Assembly (NCBI GenBank): GCA_965240325.2
Contig: OZ251252.1
Span: forward strand, 248,001-312,000
Source of the DNA: Rebecca billardiae RCC1528
Lineage: Eukaryota > Haptophyta
DNA: 64,000 nucleotides
Direction: 5' to 3'
Of this stretch, positions 1 through 19,993 are shown piece after piece. The translations under genes and the position numbers were made by a program. Every line of letters starts with the position of its first letter. Positions within the stretch are counted from its first letter, which is position 1. The notes beneath the pieces were generated by a model. That model ran no database searches and was not told the origin of the DNA. It was given only the letters and a program-made list of their open reading frames with translations.

Positions 1-1120
1 GACGCAATTCTTGGGCGTCTTGAACGGGTTGGGCACGCAGATGTACAGCATGCGCGCGAGCAGCGCGGTGCTGCCCGCCTCGGCGGCGGGGACGCAGACG
101 GAGGTGAGCACGTCCGCGAACTGCAGCCCCAGCGCGCCCGTCTCCGCCGGCACGCGCGCGAGCAGCGCGCCGAGCGGCCGTCTGTGCACCCACACGATTT
201 CGTCAATGTCCACATAGAGCAGCCACGCGGAGGCAGCATGGCGGCGGTAGAGGCAGTCGTACGAGGCGAGCTTCTGGTGGAACGCCCACGTGCGGTACGG
301 CCCGTGCAGCGCCACCGCCTCCACCGAGCCCAGCGGCTGCTCAGAAATCACGGCGCCGAGATCGGGCCGAGCCGCGCCGTACGCGCGCGCGTCGCTGGCG
401 GCCGCGCCGGTGGCGGCGGCGCTCGTGCCGTGGTCGTGCATGGTGAAGTGCGTAACGCCGTGCGCGCGGTGCGTGCCAAACCACTCCCGCACGAACTGCG
501 TGTGCACCGAGTCGCCTGCGGGCCGGCGCGGCGCGCGCCTGCTCAGCTGGGGCCGGTGGCCGGGTGCCGCGCGCTGCGCGCGCTCGCGCGCGCGCACCGA
601 AGACGCGCGTGCACACGGAGAGGTGTGCACGCTCTGTCGGCGGGTAGCTGGCGTACGGCACGTCCATCTGCGCGCCGCCGAGCACCAGCCGCACGTGCGG
701 CGAGGGCGCGGGCCGGCGCGCACGCCCGGTCGCGGCCGGCGCCGTGCAGACGATCACCACCGCCTTGTGCAGGGCGATGCGCGGGTTGGCGATGCGGCCC
801 TCCGTGTCGGCGAGGACGAGGGCGCGCGGGCCCACCGCGTACGCGCCCGACGCGTCGGGGAAGAGGCAGCGTGGCCACGTCGTGAGCAGCCAGTGCTGCT
901 CCACGAGCCCGTGGCCCAGACCGGCGATCGCGACGTCGCCGGTCGGGCGGCCGTCCTCGGCGTGCAGGGCGTGCGCGGAGAAGACGACGAAGTCGCCCGA
1001 GCCTGTTGTCTGCGCGCCCCAGCGGTGCAGCGCGAAGTCCGTGCGCTTGAACACGCTGCGGTCGACGATGGGCTGGCCGGCCAGCAACGCACCCAGTAGT
1101 AGCGAGTGCCATGCCGCCAT
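1..1120 (-). CDS. GT92-type glycosyltransferase, 3' end cut by window edge
   Basis: Exon 1 is 1120..598 and exon 2 is 515..1, continuing beyond the window; the intron is 516-597 (82 nt, GTGCGC...CAG, phase 1). The chosen ATG at 1118-1120 opens a hydrophobic leader (MAAWHSLLLGALLAGQP) that looks like a signal peptide or signal anchor, fitting a Golgi or secretory enzyme. Across the splice the protein reads VFGDSVHTQFVREWFGTHRAHG, then a HDHG stretch, FHQKLASYDCLYRH and LLYVDIDEIVW. This series, with the DID (DxD-type metal and nucleotide-sugar binding) motif, is the layout of family 92 (DUF23) glycosyltransferases. The donor/acceptor sugar cannot be inferred. It is head-to-head with the reticulon gene, 143 bp between start codons. 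The C-terminal part is missing. Confidence 0.83.
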
Positions 1121-1263
1121 GCTTACAATACTGTAGGTGTTTTCTTGTTTTCGTGTTTTTCTTTTCATCCCGCCGCGGAGGACGTCGCGACGAATAAAAA
1201 AAGCCAGTTCGTGCCCCCATCGTGGCGCGCGAACGCGGCTCGGTCGTGTTCGCGGCACTGGCC
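1121..1263. promoter_or_regulatory. Divergent intergenic region between GT92 and reticulon genes
   Basis: Only 143 bp separate the two oppositely oriented start codons. The stretch is locally T-rich on the plus strand (runs such as ttttcttgttttcgtgtttttctttt) and AT-richer than the flanking genes, so it probably holds both 5' UTRs and a shared bidirectional promoter. No TATA box or specific factor site can be assigned. The promoter role is inferred from position only. Confidence 0.45.
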
Positions 1264-2570
1264 ATGGGACCGCTGCTGCGCTGCGCCAGCCTGCTCGCCC
1301 TCGCCGCGTGCGCGGCGAGCACGGGCGTCGGGGCGGGCTCGGCGACGCCGCGGCACCAGCGGTGCGCGGCCGCCCGGCCGCACCTCCATGCGCCGACCGA
1401 CCGAGGCGCGCTGCACACCTCGCGGCTGCTTGCGCTGCGCGGCGGCGAATCAAGCGCGGCCGCGGCCGTGCAGGCTGCGCCGGCGAGCGCGAGCGCGGGC
1501 GTGGGCGAGGGTGCGCAGAGCGCCGCGGCACCCGCGATCAGCCTGGACGCGCTCAAGGTGTGCGCTGCGCCGCGCCTCGAGTGGCGCCGCGCTCGCTGCC
1601 ATGCCGCGCCCGCGCGCCTCGCGCTGAGCGCGCGCGCGCGTGCGCCCTGCGCCGTGCTCGCAGGCGCGCATCGCGGCGGTGCTGCTGTGGGAAAACGTGC
1701 TCGTCTCCGGTGCGGCATTCGCTCTGGGCAATGCGCTCTTCGCGCTGGTGCTGCTCGCGAAATGGTCGCCGCTCAGGTCCGCCGCACCGCGCCGCGCCGC
1801 GCGCACGCCGCGCGCTCTCCGCCTCCGTCACGCGCCGGCGGCGCCCGGGGCCCGCCCGCGCTCCGCGCAGCCTGGCAAGCCGGCTACTCTTCCTGGCGAT
1901 CATGGCGGGCTTCTTGTACACGACGTTCTCCAAGTTCCTCGTCGGCTTCCTCGGCCCCGACATTGTGAAGAAGCCCACCCTCGGCGGAGATTACATCTCG
2001 GCGGCCAGCCTCGCGCCACTGGTCGAGCCTGCCGTGGCTGCGCTCAACGCGGCGCTGGACAGCGTGGCGCGCGCGTGCTGGTGCGTGAGCTACGCGCACA
2101 CGGCCAAGTACCTCGGCGCGAGCTGGGCGCTGAGCAAGCTCGGCACGCACCTCAGCTCCGGCGGCGCGCTGTACGCTGCCTTCCTCGCGGCGTTTGCCGC
2201 GCCGCCGCTGCGCCGCCAGTACCGCGCCGAGATTGACGAAACGCTCGCGGCGGCGACGGCGCGCGCGGAGGCGCTCAAGGCGCAGGTGCGCTCGGTGGTG
2301 TCGGAGCGCGCGGCGGTGGCGAAGGAGCGCGTGCTCAGCGTCAAGGCCGACGTCAAGCAGCTGTGGGCCTCGACGCTGAGCTCGGTGAAGGCTGTCCCAG
2401 CTATGCTCGGCGGGCAGCTCGGCGGTGTGGTGGCGTCGGGAGCGCGCGCGGCGGGCGGCGTGGCGGCGCGCGGCGCGGGCGGCGCGGACGAGGCGGACGA
2501 CGAGGAGGACGACGATCCGGACCTTGCCTCGGAGGACGAGGACGACGAGGACGACGAGGACGACGAGTAG
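1264..2570 (+). CDS. Reticulon-like ER membrane protein
   Basis: Three exons: 1264-1557, 1664-1776 and 1871-2570, in phase, 368 aa. Residues 1-20 (MGPLLRCASLLALAACAAS) look like a signal peptide. The reticulon homology domain starts in exon 2 with LLWENVLVSG, matching the family's W(R/E)(D/N)...SG start. A first hydrophobic hairpin follows across exons 2 and 3 (FALGNALFALVLLAKW, then RLLFLAIMAGFLYTTF). The second hairpin is followed by APPLRRQYRAEIDETL, like the conserved P-x-x-Y-x-x-x-x-x-x-I-D segment of reticulons. Members bend ER membrane into tubules. The tail is very acidic (Asp/Glu tract at the C-terminus) after a predicted amphipathic helix rich in Ala, Lys and Glu. An N-terminal signal peptide is unusual for the family; a TSRLLALRGGE segment could suggest a plastid-type leader, but the evidence is weak. 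Confidence 0.8.
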
Positions 2571-3323
2571 CGCCGCCGTGTCGTCAGCCGGCCGTGGCTG
2601 CGGGGTGGGGAGCGCGGCCGCGGCGGCGGCGGCGTCGGTGGCAGGCCGCTCGGTCCGTGCTGCCCTCGGCTGCGTGTCCGCCAACTGTGGACGTCTCGGT
2701 GTGCCCGTCGCGCGCTGGCCTTCCATCGGCTGGGCCGGGCCGTTAGGCCGAGGCTGCTCGCATGCGCCCACTGCCGTCTCGTTGCCGCACTCCCCTGCCC
2801 GTGTCAGGCCTCCACGCCGCGCCCGCCCGCCCGCCCGCCCGGTGCGGGTGTGGGCGCCGCCGCCGCCAGCGCCGGAGGTGCCAGGCGGCCTGTCGGTCGC
2901 TGGCCTCCCCGATTCGCGAGGATTGCCAGCGGCATCGGCCGAGAAGGCGCCGCCGACGCGCAGCTCACTTTACACGCCTCAGTGTGGCAGATAGTTCTAA
3001 GCCTGCAGGTCTAGATCATAGCTACAGTCGTCGGCTGATACGGCCCGAGCCTTTGTCTGCCTGGGCCCTGGCGGTGGCCCGGGTGGGGCTGGAAGACGCG
3101 GCGTGCCGCGGCACGATTCAGCTCAAGAGCTCAAGATTCACCATCAAGCTGCGGTCGCCTCGGCCGCCATGCTGCTTCTTGCAAAATTGAAGGCGCCGCC
3201 GAACGATCCGTGTGCAGTGTGCACCCGTCGACTTGAGCGCAAGCGCAGCGAGCAGCGCGTCGCAGCACTTCATTCGGCGGCGCGAGGCGGCGGCAGCGCG
3301 GACCCATCGGCCGCGCCGCTCCG
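2571..3323. other. Intergenic, 3' UTR and upstream region
   Basis: No credible coding frame. GC-rich up to about 2990, then a short AT-richer part (2990-3060), then the probable 5' UTR of the next gene. Short direct repeats of cccgcc occur near 2820. No RNA gene or transposon is recognised. Confidence 0.5.
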
Positions 3324-13889
<10,566 letters not shown>

Positions 13890-14513
13890 TCAGCATCGCC
13901 ATCGCGGTGTTGCCAGGGACAGCAAAAGAAGAAAGTATCGTTCACAGTTGCTAACGACCCGGCAGACACCGATAGCCCGGTACAATACTGGCGACGATTG
14001 TATTACCTATCCAAATACGAGACCATCGCGCTCAATAGTACTACACAGCATCAATACTGCTGGAATCTCAGTCTCACCAGTCACCTCAACGGCTGCAAGG
14101 TAAAAATTATGTTAACGACATCGACGATGTTTTCGCCCAGCAGCGTTTTTGGCATACTTTTTGCTGCTCTGGGCGCGGTGTTTTGCGCGAATGATTCGAT
14201 AAAAATCCGCCGCGTGCGCGCGAGTCACAACGAGCCACACACGTACCGCCCTTGCACGAGCGGTCCAGAAAAGGCTATGATTGATATTGGCCTGAAGCTC
14301 TGTCTCACACAAACACATTTGTGCCTCGTACCCAACTCCGTGATGTGGACCCTACAAAAATACCGTGATGGATTCTGGCCCAAAGCTCGACGCAGCTCGA
14401 CGAATCCCCGCCCCTATTCCGAGCCCGTCTCTCCCAAACTTGCACACACGAGCATCACCCCTGACCCGGCATCAGACCAACCCTTCCCGAGCGGACCCCG
14501 CAACGCCTGCACC
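13890..14513. other. Intergenic, lower-GC spacer
   Basis: AT-richer than the flanking genes, with no long coding frame of GC-rich codon type. From about 14380 it matches the 5' flank of the inverted paralogue near 30090-30210 in patches (tgatggattctgg, caacgcctgca), so the duplication includes some 5' UTR. Confidence 0.5.
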
Positions 14514-17500
14514 ATGCCCTCCACGCGGAAGGAGCACGACGACGCGCCCGCGCGAGGCCACGAACCAGAACGCTGTGGTGATGACCATCAACAGCCTAAA
14601 CGCGCCGACGACGACGATGTCTCGTCGCGGCCAACGGACGCCCCCGACAAGCGGCACGCGCTCGGCGCCTCGGCGGCGGCGCGCGCGGCGGCGATGCGCT
14701 TCTGGAGCGCCGCGGAGCTGGGCGACGCTGACACCATGCCCGCGGAGACGTACGCTCATCTCCGCACGCTCGTCGCGCGCGGCCTCCACGCGGACACGGC
14801 GAGCGACGACGGCCGGACGCCGACGGGCGACAGCAAGAACGTGCCCGCGCTCTCGCTCGCCGCCTTCTCGGCCAGCGCCGAGCGCGGGCGCGACGAGTCG
14901 GCGCAGGGGGTGCGCGCAGAGGAGTTGTGCGCGCACCTCCTCGAGCTCGCCGCGAATGCCACGCACGAGGGCGACGAGCTCGCCGTCGTCGCCTTCCTCG
15001 CGCGCCTGCATCGGCGGACCACGGTCGCGGCCCTCGGCGGCGGCAGCGGCGGCAGCGGCGCGGTGCGCTCGGCGCTGCGGCGGCAGTCTGCGATCAAGGG
15101 CGGCGCGACGAGCTGGTCCGAGCTGCAGCGCCGGCTGCGCGCCGTCGGCGTGCTGCGCAGTGCCAAACGCGTGTACCTGCAGAGCCCGGATGAGGTCCGC
15201 TGGTCTGAGGCCACGGACGCCACCGACACGGACGCGGACGTGGAGGCGATGATCACACTCGGAGCGAACGACGCCGACGGCGGTGGAGATGGCGGCGGCA
15301 CCGGGCCGGATGCTGGCGGTGATGGAGACCAACGCCGCTGGCGCGCAAGCAGTGAGATCGCCAACAGCGGGCTGGTGATCTCCCCGACGCTCGTGCGCTT
15401 CCACCGCGTGTCTGCCGCCAACCGACTGCCGACCGCCGCTGCAGCCGCGGCAGCCGACGGCGACGAGGACGTCGTTGGGCGGTCCGCCTCCCGTCATCTC
15501 TCGGACGACCCCGACTCGGACGGCGCGCTCTCCGAGCCCAGGCCGCCATCGCGCGCCGAGCGGCGGGCGATGGCGCTGATGGCGCGCAAGCGCGCCGGCG
15601 CCGAGCTCGCGGCTGCCACCGCGCGCGCGCGCTCCGCGCTCGGCCGCGCGGTGCGGCTCGCCGCCGACGAGGACGCGCCCGACGCTCGCGCGGAGCAGCC
15701 GAGCGCCGAGGCCCGCGCCGCGCACCTCGCCCTCGCCATCGCCACGGCCGCACTCGCCACCGCGCTCGCGCGTGCGCTCGAAGTCGGCGTGCCAACGGAC
15801 GGAGCGGCCGTGCCCTGCGCCCTCGAGCTGCTGCTCGACGCGGCTTCTCGCGAGAACCTTCTCTCCGCGCTCGAGCTCGCGAGCGCGGACGCGGCGCGGG
15901 CGCACGCCGCCGTCGGCGCCACCGCCGCCGAGCGCGAGCCGGCGCGCGGTGGCAGCGACGTCTCGGTGGGCGGCGAGAAGCTGCTGCGCATGGCGCTGGA
16001 TGACGCGGCGGCCACGGGCCTGCTGCCGAGCGCGCGCGAGCGCGCGCGCGCGGCGCAGCTTAGCCGCCGCTTCCGCGCGGCGCGGCGGCGGCTGTCGGCG
16101 GAGGAGGCACGCGCAGCGGCGGTAGCGGCTGAAGCGGCTGGCTCGGCAGGCATGGTGGTCGCCGCGAGGCCGTCCACTGCGCGGCAGGAGTGCCCGTCGC
16201 CCAACCACTGGGCCGCGCGATTCTCTCCCATCACGGTGCCAAGCGCGCCGCGCCGCGCGCCGCTCCGGCCGGCCGGTCTGGACGGTTCGTCCTCGGACGA
16301 TGACTCGCGCGGCTGGCGCCTACCTAGGGCCCGCCGCTCCGGCGGCCGCAGGCAGTGGGCGCACAGCATGCGCGCCACGTCGTCAAGCTCCTCCGCCGAC
16401 GAGGAGCCGCGCGAGGGCCAGCTCGTCGCCGACCTCGCGGTGAACGTGCGGCCGCGGCTGCTCGCCGTCGCCGCCGGCGCACAGAGCACGCTCGTCAGCT
16501 CGCGCGCCATCGTCATGCGCATGGCCAGCGCCACCGCCTTCGCCGCTGTCTCTCGGAGGGGCTCCGCCGCCAGCCGCGGCATGAGCTCGGGTGACGAATC
16601 GAGCGCGGGAAGCAAGCAGACGCGTGGCGCCACTGCCGCACGGGCACAGCGGAGTGGCGACGGAGGCGACGGCTGTGGCGGCGTGGGCGCAGGCGAGCCC
16701 GCTCGGACAGACGCCCAGCCTGCGGCGCACGCCCCCTCCGACGCAGAGGCTGTGGCCCTCGCGCTAGCCGCGCACTCGGCGGTGCGCTCGGTCGAGGCGG
16801 CCACGGGCTTGGTGCCGCCGATGCAGCTTTCGCCGCTCGGGACAGCACGAAAACCACGCACGCGCAGCGACCGCGGGATTCGCGCGCTCGGCGAGCTGGC
16901 CTCGCCAGCGCCCGCGAGCGCCAAGCCGCCGGCGGCCGCGCGCCGCGCGCTCGACGCAATCCTCACGCCCAAGGCCTGGCGGCGCCCGGACCCGGTGCGC
17001 CGCGCCGAGGCGGTGCACGCCGAGGCGGCGGGCTCGGGGACCCACGAGCGGCTGCCCAGTGCGCCGCTCGGTGGCTCGGACGCCAGCGGCCGGCCGCGCG
17101 CGCCGCCCACCACGCTCCGCACCGTGCCTCTGCCGGCGGCAGGCGCCGGCAGCGGGCGGCGCGGGCAGCAGCCGCACCCGGATGGCGGCGCGCGCGGCGC
17201 AGCAGCCCCGGCGGCGACGGCCGCGATTCCGGGCTTGGCCGTCGTCTCCGCCTCCACCCGCAGCGGCTCCGGTTCACGCGAGCTCTCGTCCTGCCAGGGG
17301 ACCGCCGAGCCGAGCGCCGAGCAGCCATCTCCGCCGGAGAGCATCGCCAGCGTCAGCCCGATGTTCTCCGCATTCTCCTCGCAGTGCAACCTCTCGGATG
17401 CGCGCACGCAGCAGGGATCGCCGGACACCGACGCGGGCGCGGGACGGCCGTCGATGCTGCCGTACCGCAAGCGCTCGCGCCGTGGTCGCGCGCCCCCGGC

Positions 17501-17640
17501 CGCCGCGCGGCCTGGTGGTGGGCCCGGGCCGAGCCAGACGTCGGCGGTGGCGGCCGATCAGGATCTGGATCGCCCAGCGCATGCATTCGGCGCCATGCTG
17601 GCCGCACTACTCAAGCCGTTGGCGACGCCCTCGACGTCCT
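14505..17640 (+). repeat. Left arm of about 3.1-kb inverted duplication
   Basis: The coding block matches the reverse complement of about 26995-30100. Identity is high through the central 2.5 kb, with indels near both ends: an extra segment near 17225-17500 here, and an extra segment near 29750-29960 in the other arm. Arm limits are approximate, judged by eye. Confidence 0.85.
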
Positions 17641-17699
17641 CGGCTCAGCAGGCGGCGTTGGCGGCGGACGCGGCGGATGCGGTGGCGTCGGCGCATTGA
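14514..17699 (+). CDS. Unknown protein, plus-strand paralogue of the inverted duplication
   Basis: Single open frame of 1061 aa from the ATG at 14514 (MPSTRKEHDDAPARG). No family recognised. The N-terminus is charged and polar; a helical part covers about residues 45-280 (MRFWSAAELGDADTMPAET, then SWSELQRRLRAVGVLRSAKR). Ser/Asp-rich and Ala/Arg-rich low-complexity segments follow, and the C-terminus ends with an HAFGAMLAALLKPLATPS segment shared with the other copy. The copy at 26881-30090 is nearly identical over most of its length; this one has an extra segment near 17225-17500 (starting AAIPGLAVVSAS) absent there. The intact frame in both copies argues for selection or recent duplication. 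No intron is needed. A nuclear or regulatory role would be a guess. Confidence 0.78.
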   Translation: MPSTRKEHDDAPARGHEPERCGDDHQQPKRADDDDVSSRPTDAPDKRHALGASAAARAAAMRFWSAAELGDADTMPAETYAHLRTLVARGLHADTASDDGRTPTGDSKNVPALSLAAFSASAERGRDESAQGVRAEELCAHLLELAANATHEGDELAVVAFLARLHRRTTVAALGGGSGGSGAVRSALRRQSAIKGGATSWSELQRRLRAVGVLRSAKRVYLQSPDEVRWSEATDATDTDADVEAMITLGANDADGGGDGGGTGPDAGGDGDQRRWRASSEIANSGLVISPTLVRFHRVSAANRLPTAAAAAAADGDEDVVGRSASRHLSDDPDSDGALSEPRPPSRAERRAMALMARKRAGAELAAATARARSALGRAVRLAADEDAPDARAEQPSAEARAAHLALAIATAALATALARALEVGVPTDGAAVPCALELLLDAASRENLLSALELASADAARAHAAVGATAAEREPARGGSDVSVGGEKLLRMALDDAAATGLLPSARERARAAQLSRRFRAARRRLSAEEARAAAVAAEAAGSAGMVVAARPSTARQECPSPNHWAARFSPITVPSAPRRAPLRPAGLDGSSSDDDSRGWRLPRARRSGGRRQWAHSMRATSSSSSADEEPREGQLVADLAVNVRPRLLAVAAGAQSTLVSSRAIVMRMASATAFAAVSRRGSAASRGMSSGDESSAGSKQTRGATAARAQRSGDGGDGCGGVGAGEPARTDAQPAAHAPSDAEAVALALAAHSAVRSVEAATGLVPPMQLSPLGTARKPRTRSDRGIRALGELASPAPASAKPPAAARRALDAILTPKAWRRPDPVRRAEAVHAEAAGSGTHERLPSAPLGGSDASGRPRAPPTTLRTVPLPAAGAGSGRRGQQPHPDGGARGAAAPAATAAIPGLAVVSASTRSGSGSRELSSCQGTAEPSAEQPSPPESIASVSPMFSAFSSQCNLSDARTQQGSPDTDAGAGRPSMLPYRKRSRRGRAPPAAARPGGGPGPSQTSAVAADQDLDRPAHAFGAMLAALLKPLATPSTSSAQQAALAADAADAVASAH

Positions 17700-17981
17700 T
17701 GATGTATCGTCATCGTCGGTTTCTGCGTCGGAGGCCGCCTCGTCCCGGCGCAACCGACAAGCGCGTGCGCTGCCGCGGTAAGCACCATATGGCGGCGTCG
17801 TTTGATACCGGCGGCGCGCCGATGCAGTACTGATGACCGTGCTGCTTGCTGCTATCCGACTAGCTACTGCTGCTACTGTAGTAATGACGACTGCTACTAT
17901 ATATATATACGGCTATTATAGTGTAATCGGCTGGCGCCGATATCTACTACTTCGGGTAGTTATAGTGACGAGGCAACGAAG
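17700..17981. other. Intergenic, AT-richer
   Basis: 3' flank of the plus-strand paralogue. Contains a short atatatatatac run near 17899 and repeated tactactgctgct-like triplets. No gene seen. Confidence 0.5.
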
Positions 17982-19190
17982 TTGACGGCGCACGGCCCTA
18001 TAGTGGCTATAGTTGTCGCGCGTTCTGTCTTATTCGTCATCAGCACGAATCACGCAGCTTGTGTGAATGTGAGCAGCAGCCGGCGTGTGACGACACGGTC
18101 GGACGGTCGGACGGTGCCATGCGCCGAATGCAGCCGAGTCACTGGCGAGTCCGACAGCCGGGCGGCGGCGCCGGGGGGTGCACGCGAGCTCGCACGCGCG
18201 TTGTGTGCGCAGCCGCGCTGCGCGCAGAGCAGCCACTCAGCGCCGCGCCCGACCACTGCTACGCGAGAAGCCGCTGCGCCGCGCGCAGCGGCAGCAGCGG
18301 CGCCTCCGCAGCGCGCGCCGAGCCGCCACCTCCCGCCCGCCTCACGGCCGCGGCCGCGGCGCGCGAGCGACTTGCGGCTTGCGGCGGCGGCGGGCAGCGG
18401 CGGCGCGGCGAGCGCGCACAGCGGCCCCTCGAGCGTGCGGCCGAGCGCCGCCGCGTACGTCGGGTCGCGCGCCGCGCGCCGTCGCCCACACGGCAGCAGC
18501 CCCGCGTGCGCCGCCGTCTGCCACGAGGGCGCGGAGCACGGTGGTGCACACATTTTGGAGGCGCGCGCCGTCGAGGCGCGGGACGGGCGGGAGGGCGGAC
18601 GGGGGCGGGAGGAGCGGCGGCGGCGGCGGCGGCGCGTTGCGCGAGCCGCAGCGTACGCCCGCGCCGATCTTGAATCTCGACGGCGGCGGTGCGGCGGCCG
18701 TGGCAGCGCGTGCGCGCGCGTTGACCAACGGCCGGCGGCGCGGCCTCTGCCGTCTGCGACGGCGGCACGGTGCGGCAAGGGCAGCGGCGGCGCGACGGCG
18801 TCGGCGGTGGCGCGCTCGTACAGCGTCTGCCGCCCGCGTGCGCCGCCGTCGTCGCCGTCGTCGCCGCGACGGCGGCACTGTGCGCCGACCGGTTAGCGCC
18901 CTCCGGCTCCGCCCCTGCGCTGACTGACGGGACGCCGAGGAGTTGACGGAGGGCGTGCGCGCGAGGTCGGCGGCGGTGTGCGCGGCGGCGCTGGGCGAGT
19001 GCGCCAGCTTCTCTGGCAGCGCATGCCCCGCCGCGCGCCTGCCGCCGCCCAGGCTCCCCGGCGCTCGGCCGCGCGCCACGCCGCCGCGCGCGCGCACGGG
19101 GCGGCACGGGCGCACGGCGGCACCGACGGAACATGACGCCTCGCGATCTGAATCGTCACGCGACTTATGCTGCTGGTAGTCTTATTTTCG
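17982..19190. other. GC-rich stretch with unresolved coding potential
   Basis: Several overlapping frames stay open on both strands because of base composition. On the minus strand PRLDGARLQNVCTTVLRALV (about 18540-18600) and, in another frame, LGRTLEGPLCALAAPPLP (about 18400-18460) look more protein-like than the Arg-rich shadows, which could mean a decayed or intron-split minus-strand gene. No start, splice pair or family could be supported, so no gene is called. Confidence 0.35.
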
Positions 19191-19640
19191 ATCACACCCG
19201 CATTGGCTTCGGAATCAGTTTGCGCAATAAGGGGTGAGGAATCTTATTGAATGACAATCGCAATAATTGCCCTTTCCGCTCAGGCTGTCTAGGACACACT
19301 CACCACACTTCTTTCATCAGAGAGCTCTTAATCCTCGCAGATAGAGATTTCGAATCCCACCCGCATTGGGCCAAGAAGCCAATATAAGGCCATTTGTGCT
19401 ATCAGTCAGCGAGGGCATTGTTGTCTTATTATTAGTATCTATGCCCTGCAGTTCTAAAGAGATATCAATACGAGCAGGGGAATCGGATAGTACGACGAAC
19501 GCAATCAAGCCGTCATCAGCAATTGAATGCCATTCACTAGCAGCTCTCCCCCTGCGGCTACAAGTACAAATAAATCCCCACCAGCATCACGCGCGCCATT
19601 ATCTTTTTTATTTAATTGATTTTGCGCGGAGCAGCACGTG
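19191..19640 (-). pseudogene. AT-rich island with a decayed minus-strand reading frame
   Basis: Base composition drops sharply to about half GC. On the minus strand the frame ending near 19317 reads LIAFVVLSDSPARIDISLEL then LILASWPNAGGIRNLYLRGL, and an upstream piece in another frame reads GARDAGGDLFVLVAAGGELL; a frameshift near 19530-19560 separates them. Codon use is unlike the neighbouring genes (many A/T third positions), which suggests foreign DNA such as a viral or bacterial remnant. No family is recognised. Two imperfect copies of a cccgcattgg motif with flanks lie at about 19185-19210 and 19346-19370. Confidence 0.35.
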
Positions 19641-19993
19641 CGCCGCCCCGCCCCCGGCTTTCAGCTCACGCTCAGACCTTTCGGGGGGGCCGTGCGCCAC
19701 GAGATCGACGATATGATATATATATATGCTAGCGCTGACGATATACTGCTGCTGCGATCGGACGATATATATAGCAGCAGGGTGCATGAGTCACTCCACG
19801 TTATTGTCGGGCCCGCGTCGATCCTCATCGTCCGGCCGAGCCGCCATGGCGGTACCGGGCCGCGGCCGGCTAGGCGGCCTGATGGCGCTAGTGACGGCCG
19901 CGGGGACGCCTCGGCACCGCCGGCACGGACGACATCCCGGCGCCCGCACGCAGTCGTCGAAGCCACGCCCACCCATCATCGCCGTGCTGCCAG
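19641..19993. other. Intergenic, with AT dinucleotide runs
   Basis: Contains gatatgatatatatatatgc near 19710 and another gatatatata run near 19763, then GC-rich sequence up to the stop codon of the next gene. No gene supported. Confidence 0.45.

Noticed and set aside
1400-1460. Plastid-targeting reading of the ALRGG motif in the reticulon N-terminus
   Set aside because: Reticulons act in the ER, and a short motif is not enough to claim a bipartite plastid leader.
18050-19134. Minus-strand gene in the 18-19 kb stretch
   Set aside because: Two protein-like pieces lie in different frames without a convincing splice pair or start; left as unresolved.
19325-19375. tRNA-like TTCGAATCCC segment
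   Set aside because: The supposed T-stem does not pair and no D or anticodon arm or acceptor complement is found upstream.
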